A DNA stretch of 64,000 nt from Erodium maritimum (Eukaryota > Streptophyta > Magnoliopsida > Geraniales > Geraniaceae). Location: positions 57,234,803 to 57,298,802 of the forward strand of contig OY997588.1 in assembly GCA_963921825.1 (NCBI GenBank). Reading direction: 5' to 3'. The notes under the pieces are model-generated. The model saw nothing but the letters and a program-made list of their open reading frames with translations, was not told the origin of the DNA and did no database searches. Within the stretch, counting starts at the first letter, position 1. Each line of letters starts with the position of its first letter. The position numbers were made by a program, and so were the translations under genes. Shown piece by piece: positions 34,766 through 46,667 of this stretch.

Positions 34766-34777
34766 GCTCTGATACCA
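34766..34777 (-). other. Copia-2 primer binding site
   Basis: The minus strand reads TGGTATCAGAGC two bases from the LTR, matching initiator Met-tRNA. Confidence 0.9.
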
Positions 34778-34779
34778 AT

Positions 34780-35159
34780 TGAAGGATCGAAAAACATCAT
34801 ATGTTCGCAGCGGAATAAAAGGATTCGATCCAAAAACGATCTATTTGCATTAGAATCAATGATAAAATTAAAAGGCTTACTTACTTGATATGTAGAATAA
34901 ATCCAATATAGCTCTGAAAGTACGATGCCTCTAGTGTATCCACACCGAGCAACCTTTGATGCTTTCAACAAATTGAGATGGCTATGAAGGAAGAACGATT
35001 CTTCCTTTTGTGTTTTGGGAGAGTAGAGAAAAAGGAGGCAAGAGAAAAATAAGATTAATTATTCTCTTAACCTTAATCTCTAATCTTATATAGTAATCAT
35101 TATTGGGTCCAAGACTCAATTGGGCTTAAACCCGATTGGGCCTAGGTCATAACCCAACA
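34780..35159 (-). repeat. Copia-2 5' LTR
   Basis: A 380-bp LTR, the partner of 21835-22214, followed by the right TATGA at 35160-35164. Confidence 0.93.
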
Positions 35160-35164
35160 TATGA

Positions 35165-35736
35165 TACATTACAAGTTTGGGGCTTGATACTTGCCTTTTA
35201 CGACCAAATAATAAATCATATGCCTGAAGCTTGATGCTTTCCTACAGGTTCAAACGATAAATAACAAGTTTAGAGCTTGATACTTGCATTTATGACCGAA
35301 AGACAAAGCACATGCCTGAAGCTTGTAAAATGTCCTTAAAGGCAGAATACATAATACATAATACATACCACATGCCTAAAGCCTATAACTTATATGTAAG
35401 GTCACAAGACGAAACCACATGTCTGAAGATGTAACTAGTGTCTAGGCCTGAAGCCTAAACTTTTCAATACAATTATTTATATTTATTCTATCTACCCCAC
35501 GAACTTGCTCATTGTGCGGTTATACATATATTTAATTTCTACATTTATTATGATTACCCCACGAGTTCACTCGGTGTGCAGTTATGCCTTATATTTATCT
35601 CTTGTTTTTATTTACTTTTATTATGTTCAACCCATGAATTCGCTCATTGTGCGGTTTTATATATAACTGTGATTACTCATATATTGTATATTTGCAGCCC
35701 TAAGTTTACAAATATCATGTTATTTTGGGCCTGAAG
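35165..35736 (+). other. Copia-3 leader, continued
   Basis: It continues the GCCTGAAGCTTGATACTT repeats found left of Copia-2. Three imperfect copies of CACGAACTTGCTCATTGTGC with AT-rich spacers follow at 35496-35660. No gene is seen. The last five bases (TGAAG, 35732-35736) are the target duplication of the following solo LTR. Confidence 0.6.
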
Positions 35737-37373
35737 TGTTAGTCTTAGTGCCCGTAGCAATAGAATTAAAGCGGCTTTATATTACTTATGTGTTGGAGTA
35801 ATATATCGATGTGTGCTCTGATCTATGCCCACCATGCGAATAGAACCATAGATCGAGATAGATCACACTCGATAGGGTCCCTAGTCAACAAAGCTTCACT
35901 AGAAGCGACTAGTATGAAAGATGGCTCTTTATGGCTTACGTTCTGTTAGTCATTGGAATGGGATTCCGGAGTCTAATCATAGATATCATGTGGGACATGA
36001 TATTGGACGACCCGACATGAATATGTGCCATAGATCAAGTCATGAACATATTCATTGTCGTAGCTTGTCATGTATCCTTAGACCAAGGAGTCTTTGTGAT
36101 CGCTATGTAGTCAACAACTGAGTTTGACCTGAGCCTAACGTTGTCCGTAACAGGGCTTCCATAACGGCCAGGATTGGCTTGGGGACGGGCTACATGAGTG
36201 ACACGAAAGACGGCTAAGGGATTTATCCCTCATACTAAGGTATGAGAAAGATATCGGTTCTCAGCCGTTTGATCGAGAGTGACTGAAAGAATAGCATGAC
36301 CATGCACATGATACTGGGTATCATATATTCAGTCATCTCACATATCAAGGAAAAGTGATTGAGAATAATAAGGATGACGGCTCTATGCCTTATCTCAATC
36401 AGGATATCGGAGATAAAAAGGATAATGACAGGGACGACGGAAAGGTTAGAATCGACAGGGTCGATTCGTTATGCAGTGTCAGGCAATACTAAAGTCTCGT
36501 TAGTTTCCACTCAAATAGGATCAAGTAAAATGGGATTTTATGTTGATCTATTGACATGCATAAACCTAAGGGTCACACCGGAGGATGAAACTCATTGACA
36601 CATTTATGGAGAATGGCCAAAAGGGAGTTGTCTCGGGACATGACCAAAACTGGGCTTTGGGTCATGTGCCCGTAAGTGAATAGGATTTTACGGATCGAGA
36701 CAAGGCTTGGAGTCTTGGGATTGATCGCGTCGGATAATGTTGGACATTTCCGGTATGAAAGGCTTGGAGGCGATGAGCGAATCACGGGACCTCGTTGGAA
36801 ATGGCCACGGGCCATGTTCCAAGAGGCCCATGAAAGGCCCATGCAACTAATTAATCAAGTCTTGATTAATTAGTACTAAGTAAGCAAGACAAGGATTAAG
36901 GTGTTGGTGATTCACCACCTAACCCAATCTTGTTTTGCCATACTTTGTCCTATTTACACCTTACTTGTCACCATGCTTGTCACATGCCTTTAGTTGGACA
37001 AGTATGAGTTTTGTTATGTTTAAGTCATCTTTTTTCAACATAACAAACACAAGACAAAAATAGGAAACACAACTTCTCTCCCCCTTCCCTTGCAATTTCG
37101 GGTTTGGCACGCTCCCACCTCCATGTTTGTGTTATTGAGTCCTCAAAGAGAAGAACTACGTGGCTTTGATTCCCATGTGGATACGTAGGCGTCTTGGAGA
37201 CTCAAGCCAATCATTCGTTACCCGGTGTTCTTGTTTTGGTAAGAACTAGTGCTGAATTTTTCTCTTGTGAATCTATTCTTTGTTAGTTGTTTCATGGTTT
37301 TAATCGTCTATTGGTTTTCCTTGATTTTCCGCTGCGAGTTGGTTCATCTCCAACCCTACCTCGAGACCCAACA
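35737..37373 (+). mobile_element. Copia-1 family solo LTR, with TSD TGAAG
   Basis: It begins TGTTAGTCTTAGTGCCCGTA and ends GAGACCCAACA. TGAAG flanks it at 35732-35736 and 37374-37378. It is 1,637 bp against 1,688 in Copia-1. The shortening includes loss of a stretch after CCCGTAG near the start and of a CCAAGGCCCATGG segment. No internal region is present. Confidence 0.93.
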
Positions 37374-37378
37374 TGAAG

Positions 37379-38368
37379 TTCCAAAATTGTTAAAGATAAG
37401 TTCATTGAGTCAGACGATCAACTGGAAATAGATATGTGCATCGATGCTAAATGTCGTATGACCAGAAATTCATACAAATTTAAAATTTCACATAATGTGA
37501 GGTAAGTTCATTGAACTACTCATTCAAGTGAAAGAGATATGTGCATCATTGTTAAATGTCGTATGACCAGTAGTTCAAACAAACTTAAAGTTTCACAAAA
37601 CTTGAGATTCTGATTCAAGATGCATTCTTACAATTTATATGACCATAAGTTCATATAAACCTCAACGCCCAAAAGCGATGAAAGTGTATATTATATACGA
37701 GATGGGAGAGATCATTGGTTGATTGCCTATTTGTATAATCAAATGTTTTGATGGCTTTATATCAAGCATCAACCAAGGGTAAAAGAAAATGGTAATAAAG
37801 ATAAAATTTGATTGATGACATACATCCTGAAAATATAAATGAATATAATATCTTAGACGTCTTTACAAATGACGATGTAGTCCATATGACTATGGCTCAT
37901 TTCGCTGATTATATATGGACCATGAAGCGATCAATTTACGTGCAAAAATGAAAATAAATGTGTATCACTAGCACAATACCACCGTAAAGAATGAGAAATA
38001 ATTTTCATATATAACCTTAGTTGAGATAAGGTTAACAATATTTTGGACGCCAAAGATATAATTAAGGGCTACGGAAGAGCTATCATATCTTTGAGAATTA
38101 CAATGAAGTTAAGCGTCCATAATACTCTATATGAAAGTAGATCCAGAAGTATCTACTCATTGTTCACGATATATACTTTGATACATTTTATATTGAGACC
38201 ACAAGTGAGACTGCGTTTCTCGAATGTCACCTGCAGTGATTAAGTTGAATAGCAAGTACAAAAAGCTAAATTTTTGGATAACACTACCTATGTTATATTG
38301 AACCAGAAGTTCAATAATAAAAATGTTTTATACGTCGACGCATTCGTCATGATCATTTGGGATCTACA
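37379..38368 (+). other. Copia-3 internal sequence with about 115-bp direct duplication
   Basis: Two imperfect copies of a segment with GATATGTGCATC and AATGTCGTATGACCAG lie at about 37385-37500 and 37501-37620. AT-rich decayed sequence follows. No supported gene is present. Confidence 0.55.
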
Positions 38369-40055
38369 TGTTGGGTCTCGAGGTAGGGTTGGAGATGAAC
38401 CAACTCGCAGCGGAAAATCAATAAAAACCAAGAGACGATTAAAACCATGAAACAACTAACAAAGAATGGATTCACAAGAGAAAAATTCAGCACTATCTCT
38501 TACCAAAACAAGAACACCGGTTAACGAATGATTGGCTTGAGTCTCCAAGACGCCTACGTATCCACATGGGAATCAAAGCCACGTAGTTCTTCTCTTTGAG
38601 GACTCAAGAACACAAAAATGGAGGAGGAAACTAGCCAAACCCGAAATGGCCATGGAAGAGGGAGAGAAAATGTGTTTCCTATTCTTGTCTTGTCTTTGTT
38701 ATGTTGAAAAAAGATGACTTAAACATAACAAAACCCATACTTGTCCAACTAAAGGCATGGGACAAGTATGGTGTCAAGTAAGGTGTAAATAGGACAAAGT
38801 ATGGCAAGACAAGATTGGGTTAGGTGGTGAATCACCAACACCTTAATCCTTGTCTTGCTTACTTAGTACTAATTAATCAAGACTTGATTAATTAGTTCCA
38901 TGGGCCTTGATTGCATGGGCCTTTCATGGGCCTCTTGGAACATGGCCCGTGGCCATTTCCAACGAGGTCCCGTAATTCGCTCATCGCCTCCATGCCTTCC
39001 ATACCGGAAATGTCCAACATTATCCGACGCGATCAATCCCAAGACTCCAAGCCTTGTCTCGATCCGTAAAGTCCTATTCACTTACGGGCACATGACCCAA
39101 AACCCAGTTTTGGTCATGTCCCGAGACAACTCCCTTTTGGCCATTCTCCATAAATGTGTCAATGAGTTTCATCCTCCGGTGTGACCCTTAGGTTTATGCA
39201 TGTCAATAGATCAACGTAAAATCCCATTTTACTTGATCCTATTTAAGTGGCAACTAATGAGACTTTAGTATTGCCTGACACTACATAATGAATCGACCCT
39301 GTCGATTCTAACCTTTCCGTCGTCCCTGTCATTATCCTTTTATCTCCGATATCCTGATTGAGATAAGGCATAGAGCCGTCATCCTTATTATTCTCAATCA
39401 CCGTTCCTTGATATGTGAGATGACTGAAGATATGATACCCAGTATCATGTGCATGGCCATGCTATCTTCCAGTCACTCTCGATCAAGCGGCCGAGAACCG
39501 ATATCTTTCCCATACCTTAGTACGAGGGATAAATCCCTTAGCCGTCTTTCGTGTCACTCATGTAGCCCGTCCCCAAGCCAATCCTGGCCGTTATGGAAGC
39601 CCTGTTACGGACAACGTTAGGCTCAGGTCAAACTCAGTTGTTGACTACATAGCGATCACAAAGACTCCTTGGTCTAAGGATACATAACAAGCTACAACAC
39701 TGAATATGTTCATGACTTAATCTATGGCACATATTCAGGGCGGGTCGTCCAATATCATGTCCCACATGATATCTATGATTAGACTCCGGAATCTCATTCC
39801 AATGACTAACAGAACGTAAGCCATAAAGAGCCATCTTTCATACTAGTCGCTTCTAGTGAAGCTTTGTTGACTAGGGACCCATCGAGTATGATCTATCTCG
39901 ATCTATGGTTCTATTCGCATGGTGGGCATAGATCAGAGCACACATCGATATATTACTCCAACACATAAGTAATATAAAGCCGCTTTAATTTTATTGCTAA
40001 TGATGATATATACATTTGGACATTTAGGATTGAACTACGGGCACTAAGACTAACA
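38369..40055 (-). repeat. Copia-1b 3' LTR
   Basis: 1,687 bp, beginning TGTTGGGTCTCGAGG and ending AGTGCCCGTAG-type sequence with TAACA, the reverse complement of the Copia-1 LTR. It differs from Copia-1 at scattered single bases only. Confidence 0.93.
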
Positions 40056-40073
40056 ATCTCCCACTTTCCCTAG
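40056..40073 (-). other. Copia-1b polypurine tract
   Basis: The minus strand reads CTAGGGAAAGTGGGAGAT next to the 3' LTR. Copia-1 has GGGCAAGTGGGAGAT. Confidence 0.8.
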
Positions 40074-40640
40074 TTCCAATCTAAACTCCAATATGTCCCC
40101 ATCGACTTTACATGTCTAACATGTTCAGGCAGTGACACTGCCTTAGTCAAAGGGTTGGCTATGTTATCATCTGTTGCAATATCGGTTATCTTCACTTCAC
40201 CTCAGTTCAGTATTTATCTGATGAGGTGGATACGCCGCAGTACATGTTTGGATTTGTTATACGATCTAGGCTTTTAGCTTGCGCAATGGCCCTTGTGTTG
40301 TCGCAAGATGGATTCACCGGGCTGGATGGGTTTTTAATTACACTCAGCCCTGCCATGAATTTCCAAATCCACATAGCCTCCTTAGCTGCCTCTGCAGCAT
40401 CCATGTACTTGGCCTCTGTCGTAGATTCGGCAATGATATCTTGCTTTACGCTGTCCCAGCTAAAGCTCTGTCATTCAGCGTAAACACATATCCTGATTGA
40501 CTTCTAAAGTCATCTGGATTTGTCTTGGAAAACTAGCGTCTACTCATCCTTCGACGACTAGTTCAGCATCATCTTTCCCCCGGGTTAGAATGATGTCTAC
40601 TGGTACAACATAAGGCTTACGAGACGTCTGGTCTCATACA
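40074..40640 (-). pseudogene. Copia-1b RNase H relic
   Basis: The piece 40207-40404 reads MDAAEAAKEAMWIWKFMAGL and ends at STSSDKY with the same premature stop as Copia-1. The internal deletion between the HSNPG-type segment and the VDASF segment is also shared. Confidence 0.85.
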
Positions 40641-40642
40641 TG

Positions 40643-41623
40643 TCATGGCATATATGATCGATCCTGCCCCCAGGCGCATAGGATTTTCATCATCCTTTTC
40701 AGCTCATCAGGTGTCTTAGGACACTGAGTCTTGCTGAGATGAATGCCATGACTAGTGGGTAAGAGTCCTTTCTTTGAATCGAGCATTAAGAACCTACTAA
40801 ATGCCTTGTTCACATAGGTTCCCTGACTTAAATCCAAGACCCTCTTGGTGCGATCTCTACATATCTTAATCCTTAAGATATAAGAAGCATCGCCTAAGTC
40901 CTTTATTGAAAAAAACTTCCTCAACCAAGCTTTAGTCTCGTGCAAGGTTGGGATGTCGTTTTCAATGAGAACCAGAAAGGTAATCTTGCTCCCACTAGCC
41001 TTCTTATAAACGCAAGATTCATCCTCGCTCTTGATTAAGCCAAATCCAATTACATCTTCATCAAAACGAAGGATCCAACTCCGAGAAGTTCGTTTCAATC
41101 CATAAATGGATTTCAACAACTTATAAATCTTTCCTTTATTCTTCGGATCGTCAAAACCTTTGGGCCGAGACATACAAACGTACTCAGTCAAATTTCCATT
41201 TAGGAAAGCGGTTTTGACATCCACTTGCCATATCTCGTAATTATGATACACAGTTATGTCAAGAAGAATTTGGATCGATTTTGACCATAGCCACTAAGGA
41301 GAAGGTTTCCTCATAGTCAATCCATGTCTATAACCTTTCGCCACCAGTTGAGCTTTGTAGGTCAGAGGTTTTCCGTCCATGTCCATCTTCACCTTGAAGA
41401 TCCATTTGCATCTGATGGTCCTCACACCATTGATGGGATCAACCGGTTCCCAGACTCGGTTGTCCGACATGGATTGCATTTCCTCCCTCATGGCTCCCAG
41501 CCATAACTCGGAGTTGGGCCCATCCACGACTTCCTGAAAGGTGGCTGGATCATCGTGATCCACCATGACTTCATTGTCACCTCCGGATACCATATCTTGG
41601 AGGAGGAAGATTGATCCTTTCAA
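40643..41623 (-). pseudogene. Copia-1b reverse transcriptase relic lacking YVDD
   Basis: The two open pieces 40643-41251 and 41294-41623 cover RT, with DVKTAFLNGNL and GLKRTSRSWILRF. The palm segment reads FLVLIENDIP (about 40951-40980), the same loss of YVDD and its neighbours as in Copia-1. The frame ends at CAWGQDRSYMP exactly as in Copia-1. Scattered differences show the two copies are not one recent duplication. Confidence 0.92.
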
Positions 41624-41699
41624 ATCGCCTTGGACCTTCCGGAATTGTAACAGGAATTGGTTCTTACTCTACGACAATCTCTGGCTTCTTTCTACTGGG

Positions 41700-42556
41700 T
41701 TGCCAATTGGTTTAGATAGATCTGTACCATCCTGAATTTCTTCGAGATGCACAGTCCTCCCAATGACGTCTTTGGAAACAAAACTCCTTTTCCATAAAGA
41801 CCCCACCCCATGCGATGAACACCATGTTCTCACTGGGATTGTAGAAGTAGTATCCCCTTGTTGCTTTGGGATACCACACGAAGGTGCATATCTCTGATCT
41901 TGGTTCGAGCTTAGTCGAAACCAAATGTTTCACATAAGCCTCGCAACCACAAATCTTTAGGAAGGACAAAGCGGGCATCATCCCATATCATTTTAAAATG
42001 GTGTCCCTTCCACACCCTTCGTCGAAGCCCGATTCACTATGAATGCGGTCGTCTCTAGAGCATAATCCCAGAAAGAGATTGGGAGATCAGTCCAACTAAT
42101 AATGGAACGGACCATTGTCTAACAATGTCCGATTTCTCCGTTTGGCTACACCTTTCATCTACAGTGTCCCAGGAGGAGTCCATTCCAAAAGGATCTCATT
42201 CTCTTTTAGATGATCTAATAACTCTGTGGTCAAGTATTTTCCACCTCGATCCAATCGAAGTGCCTTAATACCTTTGTCGAGCTGGTTTTCTACTTTAGTC
42301 TTAAACTCTTTGAATTTATCAAACGCTTCAGACTTATGTCTCAGCGAATAGACATAACCATATTTACTGTAATCATCAGTAAATGTGATAAAGTAGTTAA
42401 AACCCCTCCTGGCAAGTGAACTTATTGGTCTACACACATTCGAGTGTATCAGCCCCAATAATTCACCCGCCCTTTCATCGCGATCGATAAAAGGGCACTT
42501 TAGTCATTTTGCCCATCAAACAAACCTTGCACCTATCGATCGAATGGAATTCGAAT
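41700..42556 (-). pseudogene. Copia-1b integrase relic, 5'-truncated
   Basis: The core at 42159-42458 reads HSNVCRP, with Asn at the first catalytic Asp, then FITFTDDYSKYGYVY. It continues with KALRLDRGGKYLTTELL, so the second Asp is kept. The stop after PPGTL is shared with Copia-1. The C-terminal piece at 41712-41981 matches 6026-6295. The relic ends near CKVCLMGK at about 42530. Confidence 0.88.
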
Positions 42557-42667
42557 GAACATGGAGGCGATGAGCGAATCACGGGACCTCATTGGAAATG
42601 GCCACGGGCCATGTTCCAAGAGGCCCATGAAAGGCCCATGCAACCAAGGCCCATGGAACTAATTAAT
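42557..42667 (+). repeat. Copia-1 LTR fragment in inverse orientation at the Copia-1b break
   Basis: CATGGAGGCGATGAGCGAAT through GAACTAATTAATC matches 2249-2357 of Copia-1 on the plus strand. It joins integrase sequence on its left and Copia-3 sequence on its right. Confidence 0.88.
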
Positions 42668-45033
42668 CGAGAGTTTATGTGGATATATATGACCATACTT
42701 ACATTATAAGAGATGCATCTAGTGGACGGTCTTATCGTGTAACATTGCATTTGCTAAGTTGTTGACACGCTTTATAAATTTGATCTCTTTGACAATTTCT
42801 GGTATCTTGAGTCCCTGAAGGATAAGATGTTTATTGCATGATTTGTTAGTTTCATATTGATAGGACGACATCCTTCACGTTAAAGTGAACAGGAAAGGCC
42901 TTCTTAAAGTAAGGCGTGAAATGTTCTTGGAAAGTTATTTTTATCTCATCAAATATGAGCTCGCACCTTGGAAAAGGCCTTCCTGAAGTACATGAGCTCG
43001 CACATTTGAAAAAATTGCAGACTAAGTGACCGAGATGTTTATAAAGATAACCAAGTCATATTAAGGTACCTGTTAATATTAAAAAGCTTTATGAAAGCGG
43101 TGAATAGCTCCTCTTGTACACGCTAGAAGCGTGAGAGGCTACTTGGATCAAAGAGTATTGATTCCAAAAGAAAAAAAAATCAGGAGAATTTTAATGATGA
43201 ACATGATATGTCTTCACTATCGGAATTTGTTCCAACATAAATATCGGTTCAAGAAAAACCGTCGATTCCGAAATAATCAATCGCTCATGCCAAACATGCA
43301 GTTCATAAATGAGCATGATAAAATTGATTCTTGAAGTTGATTTAAGAAGAATATCAATTCCAACAAAAGCGTTAGTTCCAAATAACAAAGGAATGTGAGA
43401 ATGCATATAAGTTGTTCTCATATAATGAGAATCATGGAATCACAAATCAGTTTCCATTGGTAAAGGCATTACTATTGCCATGATTTTTACGTTGAACCAC
43501 ATGATATCGACAACTTTCATTTCAAGACATGTTTCGCCAATACGAGAAAAAGTAATCCAGGTAGGATTGACTTATTGGCAAAATGTCCAATGTCCAAAAT
43601 CATGATCAAAACATCAAAAGATGTTTTACCAGCTGGGTATAGATGAATATTCATAAGGAAAGGAAATGAGAAAACTAGGTGCTCAATATAAAGCACGTCT
43701 TATAATTAATATGTTTTTCTCAAATGAATTGAAGTCAACTTTTGATAAAATTGTGATGTGTGATCACATTTGGTATATTTGATATATACACGATGGGCGT
43801 ATTTGCTGTTAATGGTACTTTGAGTGCCAACATTTTATAAAAGTTCCCGAAAGACTTTCATTGCCTGAAGCAATGCAATTCGCCTGAAGCAAATCCCTTG
43901 AAAATTAAAATTGCATGAAGCAATATCATTCCCTGAGAAATTTATAACTATCTGGAGTGATGACTCCCTGAAGGGTTTAATTTGCACGAGGAAATGACAG
44001 ATGATATGAGAAACCATGTACCCAATAAGCAGTGTACGTCGATAATATGAATTTGATATGAACTCCTTGAGGAATCCTGAAACTACAGAACATTTGATCA
44101 TAAACTGAAAAATAAAGTCTTGAGAAAAAATATTGTCTTGGCCTGAAGATCGAGCATACTACAAATGGATCTATAAACATGCATATGCTAATAAACGCCT
44201 GCATCGTTTCCTTTTAATACTCGCACAATTGATCGTTAGATCCTATAGACGATCTCATTTGTATCAAAGAAATGAAAGGATATTTGGTACTGAAGTACCA
44301 TATCTAAATTTGAGACATTATATTATACAAGGCCTGATAGAAAATTCGTAGTAAATATGCTAGCCAGTTTGAGCTTGGGAACTTCTAACCCATATTGAGA
44401 TAGAAGCATATCTACAAAGCGCGTCCCGAGACAATTATAATTTAGGAAGATAGTCTTTAGTGTTTCAATCGTTTCCGATCAATTTCGTACGAAATTATGA
44501 GGAAACTACGAACTCCAAAAAGGTCATGAGATTGACGGAAAATGGTATCATGTTGTGAAAATCCTACAAGCTTGTTCACTAAAATTTTGGAAACATCCGT
44601 TTTTTGGGAAAGTCGGTATACAAGATAGTATGAGTCAACTTAGCAAGCAACCGAGATCGCTCAGTCATATTTTAAGGAGAGCGAGAGTTAAGGGGATCCT
44701 GATATTTCGTGTGTTATACTCCTTTTCCCTTATTCAGGTTTTGTCCCTTAAGGTTCTCTTGGAAAGGTTTTTAACCAGACAACTCTTATACATGTCCAAC
44801 TCATCATAACTGACTCTATTTTGAAAACCTAGTGTTTAGGATTAGGATGTCTCCACTTGACCGATAACCAAAGTAACCCCGTCAATCATCAGGGGGAGTA
44901 ACAATCAGAGAGCGAGAATCGTGCACTGCACTTTTTTCCCCTTATTCGGGTTTTGTCCCACAGGATTTTCTTGAAAATATTTTTATCAAGGTAGTTTGAA
45001 ACAGGCACGATATATGTTTACGAATGGTGGTCC
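42668..45033 (+). pseudogene. Copia-3 pol relic and 3' untranslated region
   Basis: This decayed AT-rich sequence has short open frames only. Its position before a polypurine tract implies former pol sequence. At 44690-45020 a stretch with TTATTCAGGTTTTGTCCC and its repeat TTATTCGGGTTTTGTCCC resembles the 3' untranslated region of plant copia elements, with GGGGGAGTAA between them. I cannot assign individual domains securely. Confidence 0.5.
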
Positions 45034-45042
45034 AAGGGGGAG
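45034..45042 (+). other. Copia-3 polypurine tract
   Basis: AAGGGGGAG lies directly before TGTCGTAGAAAATGG, the presumed 3' LTR start. Confidence 0.7.
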
Positions 45043-46410
45043 TGTCGTAGAAAATGGCCCACCATTCCCACACTTTGTGAGCCTCAAGACAACAAGTCTT
45101 TCATGTCACCTTATCCCTTGATTAAAGCAATTGACTATATTTTTTTTGATAGGAAATGAATTCATTGATCTTTGAAATTGGAGAGCAATTACAAAGATAA
45201 GGAGATACAACCCGAAAGGGGATCATCCCGAAACTTACGGAAAAAAACAAAAGAGTCAAAGAATCGAACAACCACACATGATCCGTCAACTATAGCCCAT
45301 TAGCACACACCACTCTGGGCTCATCAACAACCCACCACAAGCTCGCGAAACACAGTCCTTGACCAATATCCTTCTCGCCGCACGACCAATCCACCACTCC
45401 GGTTGAACAATCACACTCTCAATTGCCAACAAGGGGAAATCCGCTAGTGGCCAACACCAAACCGACGACCTCAAGGGGAGAGTACACAACCACATGCCAT
45501 CCTACCGCTCAACCTCACGCCCATTCAATTTCTCAACTACATGACGAACAACCACTCCAATTGCCCAACCACATGATGAACAACCACTCCAACTGCTCAA
45601 CCACAAGATGAACTACCACTGCGAGTGCTTGGACGAGCTGTATGTCAACCTCTTCGACAACATCATACCAAAATCTCACCTTACCTAGGGTGGTTGTGAC
45701 AACCCATCCGACGACCAGTACCCTGAATCGGCTAAGGCACGAGCAAGACGACCCAACACCAGATCCAAATAGAACCGGTCAACACCGACCGCACCAACCA
45801 CAGTGAGGATCAAAAGGCGTCGAGCACAAAGGGAATCGAGCCAACACACGGCGGAAAACACATCGACACCGAGGGAGGAGCCTAGCAAGGACCACCGAGC
45901 AATAGAAAGCGACATACAACGCTTATGCAGCACCACACACCAACAATAGAGAAAAACGGAAAAGAGACACGAAGCCTCCGACGACGTCCATGGTGGTAGG
46001 CCACAAACACCGACGGTAACCGTAACCGCGATTGGAGCAAAGCGGCGGCTAGTAGTTTTTTTTTCTTTTCCAAAATCGTTCGAGAGTAACAAAGCAATAT
46101 AATGCACTTGAAATTTTAAATTTATTATACTAAATGTATTGTAATATTTTTATCTCCCATAATGTGTACATATAGACTATGACTATGACCATTTTTAGAA
46201 TGAATGGGTGAATGATTCCACAATATACGAATTTTGTTCACCGTGTATCAATATCTTTTGTTCTCCTTTTCAATACTATTTCATTAGTTAAGTTATACTC
46301 GGGTTGTCGTAGCAAGGATCCATTGTTCCAGTGATCAAGCAAATTTTATTGTTCCAGTGATCATGTAAGTTTTCAGCCATCATACTGTAACACCAAGACA
46401 AACTTTCGAT
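45043..46410 (+). repeat. Copia-3 3' LTR, interrupted by a LINE-like fragment
   Basis: It starts TGTCGTAGAAAATGGCCC after the polypurine tract. The end shares GTAAGTTTTCAGCCATCAT and CAAACTTTCG with the 5' LTR tail at 21226-21269. About 0.95 kb at 45140-46083 is foreign, leaving an LTR of roughly 0.4 kb. Confidence 0.7.
45140..46083 (-). mobile_element. LINE-like retroposon fragment
   Basis: On the minus strand the unit ends TTTGTAATTGCTCTCC, then ATCAATGAATTC, then an A run (plus-strand T run at 45140-45147), the layout of plant LINE 3' ends. AAAGCAAT on both sides (45124-45131 and 46091-46098) may be a damaged target-site duplication. The upstream part is GC-rich. Its short frames (for example 45685-46107) look unlike known LINE proteins, so it may be a non-autonomous retroposon. 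Confidence 0.55.
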
Positions 46411-46667
46411 AACCACAAGAGTCGTCCTGTATGGATTAAATAAAATGCATAACCTCCATTCAACTTTAAATATATCACATGACTAGAAAAAGAAGCTTGA
46501 ATGGAGCTTCTCCAAAATTACCGACTTTCAGTCACCAAATATATCATCAGGCATTGCCATCTCCATCACAATGCCAGGTTTCCTATTTGCCTCTTGAGCA
46601 ACTTGTTTATCTCCAGAACTGATAATGCAAAAACCCAGGGCGAACATGTTTCAACAGAAAAGGATTC
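46411..46667. other. Spacer between Copia-3 and the FHA gene
   Basis: No feature is recognised. Part of it is probably the 3' untranslated region of the minus-strand FHA gene. Confidence 0.4.

Larger units (their letters stand above)
21835..35159 (-). mobile_element. Copia-2: full-length Ty1/copia element, interrupted and decayed
   Basis: Two 380-bp LTRs (21835-22214 and 34780-35159) begin TGAAGGATCG and end CATAACCCAACA. TATGA precedes the left LTR (21830-21834) and follows the right LTR (35160-35164), which is a perfect 5-bp duplication. On the minus strand the order is LTR, primer site, gag relic, integrase, RT, RNase H, polypurine tract, LTR. Its RNase H region is split by a gypsy solo LTR, and its gag by a retroposed RRM unit. 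The two LTRs differ at several positions, so it is older than Copia-1. Confidence 0.93.
38369..42556 (-). mobile_element. Copia-1b: truncated second copy of the Copia-1 family
   Basis: A complete 3' LTR (38369-40055) is followed by polypurine tract, RNase H, RT and integrase relics on the minus strand. These match Copia-1 closely, including its lesions. The copy ends abruptly in the integrase N-terminal region at about 42556. Gag, protease, leader and 5' LTR are absent. It abuts a short Copia-1 LTR fragment in the opposite orientation (42557-42667). No target-site duplication joins the two ends, so a rearrangement removed the 5' half. Confidence 0.9.
21204..46410 (+). mobile_element. Copia-3: old, highly decayed Ty1/copia element hosting nested insertions
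   Basis: The same phrase (TGTAAGTTTTCAGCCATCAT through CAAACTTTCG) occurs at about 21226-21269 and 46371-46410. These are the tails of the two LTRs. A 3' LTR start is marked by a polypurine tract at 45034-45042. Upstream of it, a twice-repeated TTTTGTCCC stretch with GGGGGAGTAA resembles the 3' untranslated region of several plant copia groups. Internal sequence survives in pieces: 21270-21834, 35165-35736, 37379-38368 and 42668-45042. No continuous gag-pol frame remains. The pieces are separated by Copia-2, a solo LTR and a truncated Copia-1 family copy. Confidence 0.75.

Noticed and set aside
34694-34971. Open frames in the Copia-2 LTR on both strands
   Set aside because: They are repeated in both LTRs and overlap the tRNA primer site; no coding evidence.
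45286-46107. Minus-strand frames of up to 140 codons in the LINE-like fragment
   Set aside because: No start context, domain or conserved motif; the frames overlap each other and end within repeats.
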